The notes: generated from the sequence alone by a model not told the origin. A DNA stretch of 64,000 nucleotides from Saprospiraceae bacterium (GCA_028285545.1 JANQPA010000077.1:124001-188000), one strand, 5' to 3'. Shown: positions 1 through 9,736, counted from the first letter of the stretch. Numbers and translations are program-made.

Positions 1-2820
1 CAAAACATTGAGATCAACAACCAGACGACTTTTAACATCACGCTGAACTCAGCGGTTACTAGTCTGGAAGAGATTGTTGTTATGGGATACTCCAGTAAAA
101 GTAGAAGTGAAGTAACGGGTTCTGCCGTTCAGCTGAGTTCTGAAAAATTATCTCAGCTACCACTCGTTTCTGTAGATCAGGCTTTGCAGGGAAATGTAGC
201 CGGTCTACAATTAAGTGGAAATTCCGGTACACCTGGTTCTACTCAAAACATTTTAGTTAGGGGTCGAAGTTCTATTACGGCCAGCAACTCTCCATTATTT
301 GTAATAGATGGAGTACCTGTTAACAATAGCGATTTATCAAGAACTACTTCTGGGTCTACTTTTAATCCTTTAGCTACCCTTAACCCAGAAACCATTGAAT
401 CCATTACCGTATTAAAGGATCCTGCTTCCACTGCTCCATACGGTGCGCGCGGTACCAATGGGGTGATTGTAATCACCACCAAAAGCGGTAAAGCAGGTAA
501 GCCGGTCTTCAGATTTTCCAGCACTTATGGTTTTCAGAATGATGCCACAATGGGGCCGGAAGTTCTAACTGCTGCCGAAGGAGAAGAATTGTTCTATGAA
601 GCATTGTTTAATACTTTTGGAGAAAGTGAAGGTTTTGACAGAGCTGGTGCTCAGCAATTTTATCTGGACAATACCAGCAGATTCGGTAACAAGTATAAGG
701 AGTGGAATGAAGATGGCCGCCCAGAAACGGTATGGCAGGATGTCATAACCAATAAAGATGCTCCTATTCAAACTTATGATTTATCAGTTACTGCTGGTAA
801 TGATAAGACCACTTATTTTGCGTCTTTGGGTTATTTTGATGCAGAAGCTACGGTAATTGGCTCTAGCTTTGAGCGTGTTAATGGTGCATTAAACCTAACC
901 ACTCACCTTAATGACAAACTTTCTTTTACGACCAGAAATAATGCCTCTTATTCAGAGCAAGATGGTCTTTTGGAACAAAGTGCATTTTTCTCAGGACCAA
1001 GAACAACTAAATATTTTTTGACTCCGGTGGCGCAGCCTTATAATCCTGATGGATCATTGAACTTGAATAATCTTTATTCAAATGTTCGAAACCCACTTTG
1101 GATTGCAGACAATGACATTTCTCTTTCAAGAGTAATGCGATTGACTAGTAATAACTCTTTACATTGGGATACACCTATTAAAAATCTGAGTTTTGATACC
1201 AAAATTTCTTTGGATTATCAAAATAATTCCTGGAAACGTTATCAAAACAGGACGCATGGTGATGCTGATGATATAGGAGGTGCTGCAAGTGTAGAATTTA
1301 TTGGAAGAACCAATACAGTAATTCAAAACTCCTTGACTTATGGTATCAACTTGGATCGCCATAATATAGACGTTAAAGTATTACAAGAATATCAAAGCAA
1401 TAAAGCTGATAGAATAGAAACCGATGGTGAGAATTTCTCTGCTGATGGATTAACGAATGTTGCCAGTGCCGGTACCCCTACCAGAGCATTCAGTAATTAC
1501 ACCGATTGGTATATTGGTTCCTATCTTGGGCTTGTGAACTATTCATTTGATGGAAAGTATATCGTAAACGCATCTGTTAGAAGAGAAGGTAGTTCTAGAT
1601 TCCCAGCTGATTCAAGATGGGGTACTTTCTGGTCAACGGGAGTAGCTTGGAATATCAGCGAAGAAGCCTTCATGGATGGCATGGACTTTATCACTAATTT
1701 GAAACTAAGAAGTTCCTTTGGGGTAACAGGTAATGCAGGAATTAACATAAACACTTATCAGGCTTCTTTAGCATTTAACACTGCTTATGGTGGAAATGCC
1801 GGTATCACTGCTAGTGGTTTTGGTAATGCAAACCTACAATGGGAAAGAGCAGAATCCTTTGAGGTAGGTGCTGATTTTGCACTTTTCAATAACCGTGTTT
1901 CTGGTTTATTCAACTACTACTCCAGAAAGACCAAAGATATGCTTCAGAGTGTTCCTTTATCCAGAACTACCGGATTTAACTCTCAGAACCAGAATATTGG
2001 TGTGATGGTCAATCAGGGTGTGGAGCTTGAATTAGATGTATCTGTTGTTCAGGGCCAGGATTTCAACTTCTCTATTGGAGGTAATTTTGGAACCAACAAT
2101 AATGAAATTCTTGAACTAGCTAAGGACGGAAATGGAAATGAAATTAAGATTACGACTGGTACCAGAAGAGCAGAAGTTGGACGTCCGGTTTATGAGTGGT
2201 ATATGGTAGGATATGCAGGTGTAGACCCAGCAACTGGAGATGCCTTGTATTATACGAATGATAGTGAAACTGAAACAACTACCAATTTTGCTTCTGCACA
2301 AAGATACTTCCAGGGATCTACTGGTATTCCTACCTTTATTGCAGGTTTGAATCTTCATGTTGATTTCAAAGGCTTTTTCTTGGATGCTCAAGGTAATTAT
2401 ACTGGAGGACACAAGGTATGGCTTCCTTGGACCCGATATTTTTATGGATCTGACAGATGGTCTTATGATTTATTCTCTGGTGCCGCTGAGCTAATGGACA
2501 GATGGCAAAATCCTGGTGACATCACTAATGTACCAAAAGTCACTTATTCTCTTCAACCTTGGCGTACACACACGAGATTCCTAAGAGAAGGAGACTTCTT
2601 CCGTCTAAGAAACGTAACCGTTGGTTATGACTTTGATCAAAGCCTGGTATCCAGAATTGGACTAGGATCTGCAAGAGTATTTGTTCGTGGTATCAACTTG
2701 TATACCTGGACAAAGGACGACACTTTAGAGTGGGATCCTGAATTCCAATGGGATGGGTTTAACGAATTAACCACTCCACCAGTTAAATCGGTTGTATTTG
2801 GATTAAATGTAACTTTTTAA
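1..2820 (+). CDS. SusC/RagA-family TonB-dependent outer-membrane transporter (5' partial)
   Basis: The reading frame is open from base 1, so the gene begins upstream; the first Met at base 82 is internal. Codons 1-27 encode the end of the CarboxypepD_reg-like domain and a TonB-box-like LEEIVVMGY segment. The plug domain follows (LPLVSVDQALQGNVAGLQ, NPLATLNPETIESITVLKDPAST, APYGARGTNGVIVITTKSG), which is the classical SusC signature, then a long aromatic-rich beta barrel ending in SVVFGLNVTF with a terminal Phe. SusC proteins form the outer-membrane channel for glycans or peptides, capped by SusD and energised by TonB. The SusD gene begins 36 nt downstream, so the two are co-transcribed. The substrate cannot be read from sequence and no glycoside hydrolase gene lies on the visible side of the pair. 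Confidence 0.97.
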   Translation, partial: QNIEINNQTTFNITLNSAVTSLEEIVVMGYSSKSRSEVTGSAVQLSSEKLSQLPLVSVDQALQGNVAGLQLSGNSGTPGSTQNILVRGRSSITASNSPLFVIDGVPVNNSDLSRTTSGSTFNPLATLNPETIESITVLKDPASTAPYGARGTNGVIVITTKSGKAGKPVFRFSSTYGFQNDATMGPEVLTAAEGEELFYEALFNTFGESEGFDRAGAQQFYLDNTSRFGNKYKEWNEDGRPETVWQDVITNKDAPIQTYDLSVTAGNDKTTYFASLGYFDAEATVIGSSFERVNGALNLTTHLNDKLSFTTRNNASYSEQDGLLEQSAFFSGPRTTKYFLTPVAQPYNPDGSLNLNNLYSNVRNPLWIADNDISLSRVMRLTSNNSLHWDTPIKNLSFDTKISLDYQNNSWKRYQNRTHGDADDIGGAASVEFIGRTNTVIQNSLTYGINLDRHNIDVKVLQEYQSNKADRIETDGENFSADGLTNVASAGTPTRAFSNYTDWYIGSYLGLVNYSFDGKYIVNASVRREGSSRFPADSRWGTFWSTGVAWNISEEAFMDGMDFITNLKLRSSFGVTGNAGININTYQASLAFNTAYGGNAGITASGFGNANLQWERAESFEVGADFALFNNRVSGLFNYYSRKTKDMLQSVPLSRTTGFNSQNQNIGVMVNQGVELELDVSVVQGQDFNFSIGGNFGTNNNEILELAKDGNGNEIKITTGTRRAEVGRPVYEWYMVGYAGVDPATGDALYYTNDSETETTTNFASAQRYFQGSTGIPTFIAGLNLHVDFKGFFLDAQGNYTGGHKVWLPWTRYFYGSDRWSYDLFSGAAELMDRWQNPGDITNVPKVTYSLQPWRTHTRFLREGDFFRLRNVTVGYDFDQSLVSRIGLGSARVFVRGINLYTWTKDDTLEWDPEFQWDGFNELTTPPVKSVVFGLNVTF

Positions 2821-2856
2821 TTCGCAGATCTTAGATCAAAAAAATAATCATAAGAA

Positions 2857-4233
2857 ATGAAAAAACTTAAAAATATATTCACCATACTAGGAATCCTTTT
2901 ACTAGGATTCTCCTGCACAACAGAGGATCTTGATCCTACTTTAGAGCAGATAAAAGATATTGCGTCCATTGCTACGGTAGAAGATTTAACCGGTCTTTTG
3001 ACGGGTACCCTGGATAGAATGACGCCTTCTGCATACTATGGCAGAAATTTTATCATTACCGATGAAGTTAGAGGAGACAATGTATTCCCTAATGGCAATT
3101 CTGGTCGTTTCCAACTTACAGGAGGCCTGGGATATATTCCAAGTGATAATCCTGGTATTTGGACTCAAGCTTATCGCGTAATTGCCAATGCTAACATTAT
3201 TATAGGAGCGGATCCTGCTACTCTGGAAGGCGATGTGAATGAGATTCAGCACATTCAAGGCCAAGCCAGAATTCTTAGAGCACTGGCACATTTTGATTTG
3301 TTGAGAAATTATGGCCAGCAATATGTATCAGGAGGAGGAGACTTAGGCATACCTGTAGTCACTGAATTTGCAGGTGATGATTTGCTACCTGCCAGAAAAA
3401 CGACTAGTGAGGTATATGCTGCCATCTATAGTGATCTGCAAACAGCTTTTGATCAAATGGACGATCAATTTGATAATAGAGCTGACAAAACACTTCCATC
3501 AAGGTATACTGCCAAAGCGATAGAAAGCCGAGTAGCCATTTATAATGCTGACTGGGCCAGAGCTCAAAGTGCTGCTCAAACAGTCATTAGTTCTGGATTT
3601 TATACCATCATTGGTGCTGATAATTATGTAAGTTCCTTCGCTATCGATAATACGGATAATTCACTCTTTGAATTAGCCTATGACCAGGTAGACAACTCTG
3701 GAAATGGTGGTCTGGGATTCATCTATAAAGGAGATGTTTATGGCGATATTGAGGTATTGCCAACTACCCCTGACATTTATGAAGATGGAGATGTACGAGC
3801 AGGCATCATCACAGTAGATGGAGGAGGAAGAATCAGAAACAGCGGAAAATATCCTGATTTACAGGGAGCCGATAATGTAAACATTATTCGATACGAAGAA
3901 GTTATTTTGAATCTTGCTGAAGCTTTATTTGAGCAGGGAGATGTGGCTGGTGCCATTACTCAATTGAATGAAATTACTTCTAATAGAGGAGCTACTGCCT
4001 ACGCAGGAAGCGTAACTAAAGACGATATTCTTGATGAAAGAAGAAAAGAATTGATTTTTGAAGGATTCAGGTTTTTTGACTTGTCTAGAACAAGCCAGGA
4101 CCTTCCAAAGATCTCTGATTTACAGAACTTTACAGAAACCATCCCGGCTGGGGATCATAGATACGCATTACCTATTCCACTTCAGGAAATGGATGCAAAT
4201 TCTAACATGGTTCAGAATAAAGGCTATGAATAA
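2857..4233 (+). CDS. SusD/RagB-family outer-membrane nutrient-binding lipoprotein
   Basis: This 458-residue protein starts with a lipoprotein signal (MKKLKNIFTILGILLLGFSC, lipid Cys at residue 20). The helical SusD body shows the usual features: QGQARILRALAHFDLLRNYG, the TSEVYAAIYSDLQTAF segment, RYTAKAIESRVAIY and the C-terminal DERRKELIFEGFRFFDLSR followed by ALPIPLQEMDANSNMVQNKGYE. SusD lipoproteins sit on the extracellular face of SusC and capture the ligand. The gene follows the SusC frame by 36 nt and is followed by a strong hairpin terminator, so the operon ends here. Length is somewhat short for the family (usually 480-600), consistent with a smaller ligand-binding face. Confidence 0.95.
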   Translation: MKKLKNIFTILGILLLGFSCTTEDLDPTLEQIKDIASIATVEDLTGLLTGTLDRMTPSAYYGRNFIITDEVRGDNVFPNGNSGRFQLTGGLGYIPSDNPGIWTQAYRVIANANIIIGADPATLEGDVNEIQHIQGQARILRALAHFDLLRNYGQQYVSGGGDLGIPVVTEFAGDDLLPARKTTSEVYAAIYSDLQTAFDQMDDQFDNRADKTLPSRYTAKAIESRVAIYNADWARAQSAAQTVISSGFYTIIGADNYVSSFAIDNTDNSLFELAYDQVDNSGNGGLGFIYKGDVYGDIEVLPTTPDIYEDGDVRAGIITVDGGGRIRNSGKYPDLQGADNVNIIRYEEVILNLAEALFEQGDVAGAITQLNEITSNRGATAYAGSVTKDDILDERRKELIFEGFRFFDLSRTSQDLPKISDLQNFTETIPAGDHRYALPIPLQEMDANSNMVQNKGYE

Positions 4234-4259
4234 TTAGTCTTTTCTAATCCAAGTTTTTT

Positions 4260-4300
4260 AAGGAGAACTGAGTGCACTCAGTTCTCCTTGTTTTTTTTCC
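4260..4300 (+). terminator. Rho-independent terminator of the first susCD pair
   Basis: A perfect inverted repeat with 13-bp arms occupies 4260-4289, the central TGCA being self-complementary. A run of eight T follows directly (GTTTTTTTTCC, 4290-4300). The T-run lies only on the plus-strand side, so it serves susCD rather than the convergent AraC gene. Confidence 0.9.
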
Positions 4301-4317
4301 CTACCCAATACTCATTA

Positions 4318-5178
4318 CTATTTAGAAAGTTGTTGATAGGCCGAAGGTGTCAATTTGGTGATGTTCTTAAATTGCCGATTAAAATTAGATAGGTTGTTAA
4401 ATCCTACCTGAAAACAGATTTGAGAAATGGAATAGTTCTCTTCTCTTATCAATTTGCAGGCCACATTCACTCTAAACTCATTTAAAAACTGAATAAAGGT
4501 TTTGCGGGTATGTAACTTAAAATATCGACTGAAAGATGAAACACTCATATTAAAATGAGCAGCCACTTCATTAAGGTTGGTAATCTCTTTGTAATTGTTA
4601 ATAATGTAGTGATAGATATCATTCAATTTTTTGTTATCCACCATATCTAGAGCTTCATAATATTTTATGCTGGATAAAATTTCTCGTCGAGGCTCACGTG
4701 ACAGTTTATTCATCAGGTCGATGAAGTTGATCAACAAATCGAAGCCCTCGTCTTTAGCCAGTGATTTAAGACTATTATAGATGTCTTTGCAACCATTGGG
4801 TCTAAAACGAATGCCTAGTTTTACTTGTTCCAGTAATAATTTGGTAGGCTTTAATTCATGTAGTTCAAAAAAATCATCTCCGAAGGATTGAATGTCAATA
4901 AAAAGGGTTATTGCATACACTCCAGGAGTAGATTTTTGATAATACCGAGGATCATTTTTAAATAGATGAGGAAGATTTGATCCTAATAAAATCAGGTCTC
5001 CTTCAGAAAAACGATGAGCACCATCACCCACAAATAATGTTCCTTCCCCCTTAAGGATTAAGGTTATTTGATGTTCCGGATGATAGTGGAGCCGGTCATA
5101 AAAGAAGGGCTCGTTCTCTATCTGAATTTTAATAGATCCTTCAGTACTCTTAGGTACTTTAAAAAATAGGGCCTTCAT
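4318..5178 (-). CDS. AraC-family transcriptional regulator
   Basis: The 286-residue protein has an N-terminal cupin-type sensing domain (HYHPEHQITLILKGEGTLFVGD, about residues 30-100, with the HxxPEHQI pattern common in sugar-responsive AraC proteins). A C-terminal double HTH follows (about 185-286: LNEVAAHFNMSVSSFSRYFK, then ISQICFQVGFNNLSNFNRQF and LTPSAY). It is convergent with the SusC/SusD pair and probably regulates it or a linked locus. The same fold and similar HTH residues recur in the AraC protein at 58559-59536, next to the second SusCD locus, so the two look paralogous. Confidence 0.9.
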   Translation of the reverse strand: MKALFFKVPKSTEGSIKIQIENEPFFYDRLHYHPEHQITLILKGEGTLFVGDGAHRFSEGDLILLGSNLPHLFKNDPRYYQKSTPGVYAITLFIDIQSFGDDFFELHELKPTKLLLEQVKLGIRFRPNGCKDIYNSLKSLAKDEGFDLLINFIDLMNKLSREPRREILSSIKYYEALDMVDNKKLNDIYHYIINNYKEITNLNEVAAHFNMSVSSFSRYFKLHTRKTFIQFLNEFRVNVACKLIREENYSISQICFQVGFNNLSNFNRQFKNITKLTPSAYQQLSK

Positions 5179-5408
5179 TTTTAATAGGGTCTAAATTGCT
5201 ATTTCGGATGATTCTATAATGCTTAATTCATAATTTTTTCAGTCAGGATATCATTAACATTTATAACATAACGTATAATGTCTCAATATTGCTTGCTGGC
5301 AACTAAATACTTTGGATACTTTCTAAATGTTAAAATTTGAAAGCAGTGAAACTTGACTTTAGTGACTGTTGTTGAATGGAAGTGTAATACAAAACTACAA
5401 ATATTTAC

Positions 5409-6413
5409 TTGAAAAGTTATTCTAAGACGGAGGCTATTTATTTTATGAATCAATTAGGGAATGATGGCACTCCTTTTATTTTTTTGATTGATTTCTCTGG
5501 AAAGTCCAGTATTATTGCCCCTACTGAGCATATCGACCCTAATGAATTGCTGTACTCTTTTTCAAATAAGGGGAACAATCCTCCTCAAAATAAGTCTCTA
5601 AAAAAAGACTTTCATTGGGCGCCTTTCCCCATGGATTATGCTGATTATGTTAAGGCTTTCGACCTCGTTCAACAAGAAATTCATACTGGCAATTCATATC
5701 TACTCAATCTCACCTTTCCCACTCCTATTTCCACAAATCTAAGCTTGAAAGAAATATTCTTTTCTAATCGGGCAAAATATCGCATCTGGTGGAAAGACCA
5801 TTTTACGGTTTTTTCTCCGGAGTCATTTGTGGAAATTAAAGACGGCAAGATCTCCTCTTTTCCTATGAAGGGAACCAAGGACGGGACTTTGCCGCTGGCT
5901 GCCCAACAATTATTGGAAGATCCCAAAGAGCAAGCAGAACATGCCACTATCGTAGATTTAATCCGGAATGACCTAAGTCGGATTGCCCAGAAAGTCAGGG
6001 TTGAACGCTATCGTTATGTGGAAACACTGAACACCGTCAATGGGCCTCTTCTTCAAACCAGCTCGCATATATCTGGATATTTATCCGAGAATTATCCTTC
6101 GCAAATAGGGAGTCTGTTATTTACTCTTTTACCGGCAGGATCTATTTGTGGTGCCCCAAAGCCCAAAACGGTAGATATCATCAAAGAAGCTGAAGGCTAT
6201 GATCGCGGTTTTTATACTGGTATTTGTGGTATCTTTGATGGCACTAACCTTGATAGTGGCGTCATGATTCGTTTTATTGAAAAAACGGAGCATGGATTGA
6301 TCTTCAAAAGTGGTGGAGGCATTACTGCTCAAAGTGATGCCCGAGCAGAATACGATGAACTGATTCAAAAGATATATTTACCCATACCCCTTACCGAAAG
6401 TAAACTTGCTTAG
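5409..6413 (+). CDS. pabB: Aminodeoxychorismate synthase component I
   Basis: This 334-residue chorismate-binding enzyme belongs to the short Bacteroidota type. It converts chorismate and ammonia or glutamine to 4-amino-4-deoxychorismate for folate synthesis. Diagnostic segments are QQEIHTGNSYLLNLTFPT, SPESFVEIKDGKISSFPMKGT, ATIVDLIRNDLSRIA, PAGSICGAPKPKTVDIIKEAE and FYTGICGIFD. The start used is TTG at 5409; the alternative is ATG at 5445. The TTG start keeps the short N-terminal stretch (MKSYSKTEAIYFMNQLG) that I remember from related PabB proteins. The lyase gene follows after 3 nt. No pabA glutaminase subunit is in the window, so it must be elsewhere. Confidence 0.93.
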   Translation: MKSYSKTEAIYFMNQLGNDGTPFIFLIDFSGKSSIIAPTEHIDPNELLYSFSNKGNNPPQNKSLKKDFHWAPFPMDYADYVKAFDLVQQEIHTGNSYLLNLTFPTPISTNLSLKEIFFSNRAKYRIWWKDHFTVFSPESFVEIKDGKISSFPMKGTKDGTLPLAAQQLLEDPKEQAEHATIVDLIRNDLSRIAQKVRVERYRYVETLNTVNGPLLQTSSHISGYLSENYPSQIGSLLFTLLPAGSICGAPKPKTVDIIKEAEGYDRGFYTGICGIFDGTNLDSGVMIRFIEKTEHGLIFKSGGGITAQSDARAEYDELIQKIYLPIPLTESKLA

Positions 6414-6416
6414 TCA

Positions 6417-7010
6417 ATGTTCCTGGAATGCATCCAACTCAAAGAAGGCCAATTGTCTCTCCTTCCTTATCACCAGGAAAGAATCAACAAAACCTGCTTC
6501 CATTTTTATCAGCAAATACCTAAATGGGATCTGGATTCCAGCCTGATTCCAGAAAAACTTCCCAAATCGGGCCACTATAAAGTTCGCTTAGTCTATGATC
6601 TTAATCATTGTCAAATAGAATGGATGCCCTATCATTTCCGGCCCATCCAAACTTTACAAGTCCTAGAAGCGGACACCATCGACTATGCTTTTAAATACCA
6701 AGATCGAAATGCACTAGACCTCCTTTTTCAAAAAAGAGGAAAAGCGGATGACATCATCATCATAAAAGATGGCGGGGTAACAGACGGTTATTATGCCAAC
6801 CTGGCTTTTTTGAAAAAGGGACAATGGTTTACGCCGGAAAATCCACTTTTACCTGGGGTAAAAAGGGCCTTTCTGCTGGATCAAGGCAAGCTTAAAACAG
6901 CTCAAATACGTCCAGCTGATATTTTTGGCTTTGAAAAAGTAGCTTTTATTAATGCGATGATTGATTTGGAAGATCAGATATGGGTCGATTCGAAGGATGT
7001 TTGGTTTTAA
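6417..7010 (+). CDS. pabC: Aminodeoxychorismate lyase (class IV aminotransferase fold)
   Basis: The 197-residue PLP enzyme completes p-aminobenzoate synthesis by releasing pyruvate from 4-amino-4-deoxychorismate. The PLP lysine is probably K93 in AFKYQDRNALD. The fold type IV tail is clear: DDIIIIKDGGVTDGYYANLAF, WFTPENPLLPGVKRAFLL and a final FINAMIDLEDQIWVD. It is shorter than enteric PabC (about 270) but matches the compact Bacteroidota form. The ATG lies 3 nt after the pabB stop, so translation is probably coupled. Confidence 0.9.
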   Translation: MFLECIQLKEGQLSLLPYHQERINKTCFHFYQQIPKWDLDSSLIPEKLPKSGHYKVRLVYDLNHCQIEWMPYHFRPIQTLQVLEADTIDYAFKYQDRNALDLLFQKRGKADDIIIIKDGGVTDGYYANLAFLKKGQWFTPENPLLPGVKRAFLLDQGKLKTAQIRPADIFGFEKVAFINAMIDLEDQIWVDSKDVWF

Positions 7011-7123
7011 TATCCCTACTTCATAATATACCGCACCGATCGAGCACTCTTTTTGTTATTAATCAGGGAATAAAGCATGCCATCCGTTTGGTTGAAGTCA
7101 AAAAATATTGTTTTTGAGGTGGT

Positions 7124-9736
7124 TTAAAATTGAACTGCGCAATTTGGTAATAGCTTTCTGATGATTTCTTTTTCTTTTTCAGGAATGGGGTTACCAGTCA
7201 AATCCAAGGCTCTCAGGTTTTTTAGTTGGCCAATTTGAGGGGGTAATTCAATCAAACTATTAAACCTTAAGTCTAGGTAAGACAGCTGAGTAAGCTGCCC
7301 TATTTCTACAGGTAATTTTGTTAGCTTATTTCTCCGTAATCCCAAGGATTTCAAGTTCTTGAGTTGGCCAATTTCGGAGGGCAACTCAATTAAGCGATTA
7401 GTGTTTAAGTCTAGGTAGGACAGCTGAGTAAGCTGCCCTATTTCTACAGGTAGTTTTGTTAGCTCATTTTCCAGTAATTTCAAGGATTCCAAGTTTATGA
7501 GTTGTCCAATTTCGGAGGGTAACTCAATTAAGCGATTAGTCCTTAAGTTTAGGTCGGACAGCTGGGTAAGTTGTCCAATTTCAACAGGTAGTTTTGTTAG
7601 CCTATTTCCCGATGGATCCAAGGATTTTAGATTCTTGAGTTGTCCAATTTCGGAGGGTAACTCAATTAAGCGATTAGCCCTTAAGTTTAGGTCGGACAGC
7701 TGAGTAAGCTGCCCAATCTCCTCAGGTAGTTTTGTTAGCCTATTTCCCGATAGATCCAAGTATGTCAGGTTCTTGAGTTGGCCAATTTGGGACGGTAACT
7801 CAATCAAACTATTTTGTTTTAAGCCTAGTTGGGTCAACTGGGTAAGTTGTCCAATCTCCACAGGTAGTTTTGCTAGCCTATTTCTCGAAAGCTCCAAGGA
7901 TTTCAAGTTCTTAAGTTGGCCAATTTCGGAGGGTAGTTTTGTTAGCTCATTGCTCCATAAATATAAGTATGTCAGGTTCTTGAGTTGTACAATTGGTGGG
8001 GGTAATTCAATCAAATTATTAAGACTTAAGTCTAGGTAGGACAGCTGAGTAAGCTGCCCAATTTCGGAGGGTAGTTTTGTTAGCTCATTTTCCAGTAATT
8101 TCAAGTATTTCAAGTTCTTGAGTTGTCCAATTTCGGAGGGTAATTCAATCAAACTGTTTTGATTTAAATCTAGGTAGGACAGCTGAGCAAGCTGCCCAAT
8201 TTCGGAGGGTAGTTTTGTTAGCTCATTTCTCCATAAATTCAAGTATGTCAGGTTCTTGAGTTGTATAATTTCAGGGGGAAATGCAATCAAAAGATTATTA
8301 CTTAAATCTAATTCGGACAGCTGGGTAAGTTGTCCAATCCTTGAGGGTAATTTTTTTAGCCTATTTCTCTGTAAATTCAAGGATGTCAGGTTTTTAAGTT
8401 GGCCGATCTTTGAAGGTAGTTTCTTAAACCCAAGGAAGGGCAAAGAAAGATATTTTAATTGTTTTAGTTGTTTAATTTTTCTGATAAAATTAACATACCC
8501 CATCTTGCCTTTCCTAAACCTATCGTCATGTAATCGGAGAATCTGCAATTGAGGATATTGAAATTTTTTTTTGGGTAAGTTAAAGTCAAGATAATTTCCA
8601 TTATAAGCCATTATATGCTCTTCTAATTTTTCCTGAGAAAAGGCTGCCGAGTATTTTTGTCCTGTAGTATCTAGGAGATATTGATTTCCGTCCTTTTCTA
8701 CACTTGCCAATCCAAATAAATTCGGATCGAAAGGTATTCCTTTTTCCCAACGCCCAAGATGTTTATACTCTTCTCCATGTTCATTAATGAAATAAAACAA
8801 TCCTTCTTTAAATGCTAACGCATATTTGTCCTCATAAAAATAAAAGGCTTTCCGAATATTACTGGCTATCTTTAAAGCTTCCTTAGTCTGATTGGTTAAA
8901 TTTTGCAATTCACTTAGGGCTCTATTCATTGCCAATATTCCTGATTGAGCCAATTTTTCCTCTCTTGCATTCTTTCCAGATACTGCCACTGCTCGGAAGT
9001 GAAGATAAGCAGTATAATAATTAGCCTGATTAAAATAGTCTACTCCTTTCAAGAATATTTTTTGAAATTCTTCTTCTCCTTTTATTTGAAAATCTTCCAG
9101 TCTGAGAGTTGTACGGCCTGCACTTTGCTTTTCGCTCTTTACTGGGGTGCTTTTACTAATTTTAGGTAAACTGTCAAGGGATATCTGTTCTGCTCCACTC
9201 CTTGGATATTCCCTACCATCAGGAGCCAGCCAGAAGTTCTTTGAATATGTTTTAACCTTTGCATAACCGATCTCTTCATCAAAAATGGTGGCAGATTTAT
9301 ACTTATAGTCTATTACTACCTCTCCCTTTTTATTGACAAATCCAAACTTCCCATCCTTATAAGCTAATGCCAGTCTATCATCATAAAAATAAAAGGCATC
9401 GATGAGTTTTTGGGTGGCTTTGAGCAGGCTGTCAGTATATTCCTGTTGTCGAAGGATGCCCAGGGCGGCTTTATCTAACCCTTGTAGGCTTTTTTCAGCA
9501 AATTTAACATTTTGGAAGTTTTCACTTTCTACTAAAGCTGCATTAAAATGGAGGTAGGCTTCATAATATTTTTCTTCTTTATATAGTTTTTCTCCTTTTT
9601 GGTAGGTTGTTTCATAAAACTGGGCAGAAAGACCAGGAGTGTTAAAGAAAAATAACAAAAGAAGAAAATATTTCGCCTGCTGTATCAGTGATTTGGAGTA
9701 TAATACTCTGAATGCTTTATAATGGGATAAATCCAT
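7124..9736 (-). CDS. Exported leucine-rich-repeat protein with duplicated TPR/WG-like N-terminal region
   Basis: This 870-residue protein has a signal peptide (YFLLLLFFFNTPGLSA, about residues 23-38) and so is probably exported. Residues about 40-175 and 228-375 are two copies of one unit: a TPR-like pair (KLYKEEKYYEAYLHFNAAL; VDYFNQANYYTAYLHFRAV), a helix ending AFYFYDDRLAL/AFYFYEDKYAL, then a WG-repeat-like strand segment (YKDGKFGFVNKKGEVV; FKEGLFYFINEHGEE). From about residue 424 to 860 there are about 19 leucine-rich repeats of 23 residues with the LxxLxxLxLxxNxLxxLPxxIGQ consensus. It is the last gene of a three-gene operon, 22 nt after the nSTAND gene. LRRs usually bind ligands, so a sensor role is inferred. 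No T9SS domain is seen at the C-terminus. Confidence 0.85.
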   Translation of the reverse strand: MDLSHYKAFRVLYSKSLIQQAKYFLLLLFFFNTPGLSAQFYETTYQKGEKLYKEEKYYEAYLHFNAALVESENFQNVKFAEKSLQGLDKAALGILRQQEYTDSLLKATQKLIDAFYFYDDRLALAYKDGKFGFVNKKGEVVIDYKYKSATIFDEEIGYAKVKTYSKNFWLAPDGREYPRSGAEQISLDSLPKISKSTPVKSEKQSAGRTTLRLEDFQIKGEEEFQKIFLKGVDYFNQANYYTAYLHFRAVAVSGKNAREEKLAQSGILAMNRALSELQNLTNQTKEALKIASNIRKAFYFYEDKYALAFKEGLFYFINEHGEEYKHLGRWEKGIPFDPNLFGLASVEKDGNQYLLDTTGQKYSAAFSQEKLEEHIMAYNGNYLDFNLPKKKFQYPQLQILRLHDDRFRKGKMGYVNFIRKIKQLKQLKYLSLPFLGFKKLPSKIGQLKNLTSLNLQRNRLKKLPSRIGQLTQLSELDLSNNLLIAFPPEIIQLKNLTYLNLWRNELTKLPSEIGQLAQLSYLDLNQNSLIELPSEIGQLKNLKYLKLLENELTKLPSEIGQLTQLSYLDLSLNNLIELPPPIVQLKNLTYLYLWSNELTKLPSEIGQLKNLKSLELSRNRLAKLPVEIGQLTQLTQLGLKQNSLIELPSQIGQLKNLTYLDLSGNRLTKLPEEIGQLTQLSDLNLRANRLIELPSEIGQLKNLKSLDPSGNRLTKLPVEIGQLTQLSDLNLRTNRLIELPSEIGQLINLESLKLLENELTKLPVEIGQLTQLSYLDLNTNRLIELPSEIGQLKNLKSLGLRRNKLTKLPVEIGQLTQLSYLDLRFNSLIELPPQIGQLKNLRALDLTGNPIPEKEKEIIRKLLPNCAVQF
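7226..8466 (-). repeat. LRR-coding tandem repeat, 69-nt units in 138-nt pairs
   Basis: The LRR region is made of 69-nt units (23 residues) that alternate between two types: one starting LKNL and carrying LTKLP, the other starting LTQLS and carrying LIELP. The real period is therefore 138 nt. Adjacent pairs are nearly identical in DNA. The alternation breaks once, at about 7847-7984, where two LKNL-type units are consecutive. Confidence 0.9.

Noticed and set aside
7226-8466. Regular DNA repeats that could be taken for a CRISPR array
   Set aside because: The units are contiguous coding repeats in one long open frame with no spacers and no cas genes nearby.
7497-8552. Plus-strand open frames opposite the LRR gene (7497-7703, 7773-8039, 8256-8552)
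   Set aside because: They are antisense images of the repeat region; their translations are repetitive (SCPISEGNSIKRL) and arise from the 69-nt LRR period.
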